DNA of 45,712 bases. Origin: Rhodanobacteraceae bacterium (GTDB taxonomy: Bacteria; Pseudomonadota; Gammaproteobacteria; Xanthomonadales; Rhodanobacteraceae). A model generated the notes under the pieces. The model saw nothing but the letters and a program-made list of their open reading frames with translations, was not told the origin of the DNA and made no database searches. Positions 45,422 to 45,712 of this stretch are shown here, piece by piece; positions within the stretch are counted from its first letter, which is position 1; each line of letters starts with the position of its first letter. A program made the position numbers and the translations under genes. Where the stretch lies: the NCBI GenBank assembly GCA_016790075.1, contig JAEUPP010000077.1, positions 1 to 45,712 of the forward strand. The letters are read 5' to 3'.

Positions 45422-45450
45422 AGTGTAGTACGCGCAAACGCGCCCGTCAA
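45422..45450 (-). promoter_or_regulatory. Sigma70 promoter of the S10 operon
   Basis: On the minus strand, TTGACG (45445-45450) and TACACT (45422-45427) have a 17-bp spacer. This is a near-consensus pair about 100 bp before rpsJ and downstream of tuf. Confidence 0.8.
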
Positions 45451-45489
45451 GCGGGCTCGATACGCGACGACTCCGTGTCTGGCGAACAC

Positions 45490-45508
45490 GAGGCACGTCC
45501 TGTGCCTC
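45490..45508 (-). terminator. Hairpin downstream of tuf
   Basis: A perfect 7-bp stem GAGGCAC / GTGCCTC with a 5-base loop lies about 60 bases past the tuf stop. The T-run (TTTT) is on the plus-strand side, so as a minus-strand terminator for tuf it is weak; it may instead be a processing site. Confidence 0.4.
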
Positions 45509-45569
45509 TTTTCGCTGTAGGGGCCGCCCCGCAATCTGCGAAGCGGCAAATACTGCAAGGTTCTGGTGC

Positions 45570-45712
45570 TTAGGCGAAGATCTTGGCGACAACACCGGCG
45601 CCGACGGTACGGCCGCCTTCGCGAATCGCGAAGCGCAGACCTTCTTCCATCGCGATCGGTGCAATCAAGGTGACAACCATCTTCACGTTGTCGCCCGGCA
45701 TCACCATCTCCA
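45570..45712 (-). CDS. tuf: Elongation factor Tu, C-terminal end (partial)
   Basis: Only the last ~47 codons are in the window: [40 protein letters not shown] and VAKIFA, the invariant C-terminus of EF-Tu domain III. EF-Tu delivers aminoacyl-tRNA to the ribosome. Its place just upstream of rpsJ is the end of the usual str operon (rpsL-rpsG-fusA-tuf). The gene runs off the window edge. Confidence 0.97.
   Translation of the reverse strand, partial: EMVMPGDNVKMVVTLIAPIAMEEGLRFAIREGGRTVGAGVVAKIFA

Overview
The window reads as chromosomal DNA of a high-GC gammaproteobacterium. The style of the ribosomal proteins, RNA polymerase alpha, class II DAHP synthase, malate dehydrogenase and several secreted or membrane proteins suggests the Xanthomonadales (Lysobacterales), perhaps the Rhodanobacteraceae. 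This is inference from protein style; genus and species cannot be fixed without a search. No tRNA, rRNA or CRISPR array was seen.

Layout. (1) 1-4900: accessory genes: a small membrane protein divergent from an XRE/MmyB-type regulator with a candidate operator between them, a small lipoprotein, a GNAT acetyltransferase and a large secreted protein. (2) 4920-8700: an AT-richer island with a broken transposase end, an SDR oxidoreductase, small membrane and zinc-ribbon-like proteins, a frameshifted nucleoside-deoxyribosyltransferase-like gene, a well-formed integron attC site (7996-8055) and two copies of a ~124-bp structured repeat that begins in the stop codons of two small genes. It looks like integron-cassette territory with no integrase in view. 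(3) 8800-18200: PLD-type nuclease, methyltransferase, long acyl-CoA dehydrogenase, damaged M23 peptidase, PssA, rhomboid protease, and a tightly coupled four-gene operon (AAA+ ATPase, membrane protein, TPR membrane protein, 2OG-Fe(II) oxygenase). (4) 18290-31570: M35 protease, aquaporin Z, malate dehydrogenase, membrane-anchored glutaredoxin with an aminotransferase, GlsB-type membrane protein, cyclophilin, a lipoprotein fused to a type IV pilin domain, TypA/BipA, a methyltransferase, class II DAHP synthase and DsbB. (5) 31700-45712: the continuous S10-spc-alpha ribosomal protein cluster on the minus strand, from the 3' end of tuf at the window edge through rpsJ...secY, rpsM, rpsK, rpsD, rpoA and rplQ, closed by a strong terminator. 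Two clear sigma70 promoters precede rpsJ and rpsM.

The least ordinary items are the lipoprotein-pilin fusion, the attC/cassette region with its second class of stop-codon-linked repeat, the AAA-TPR-oxygenase operon, and a terminator-like hairpin at the very start of the predicted S10-operon transcript.
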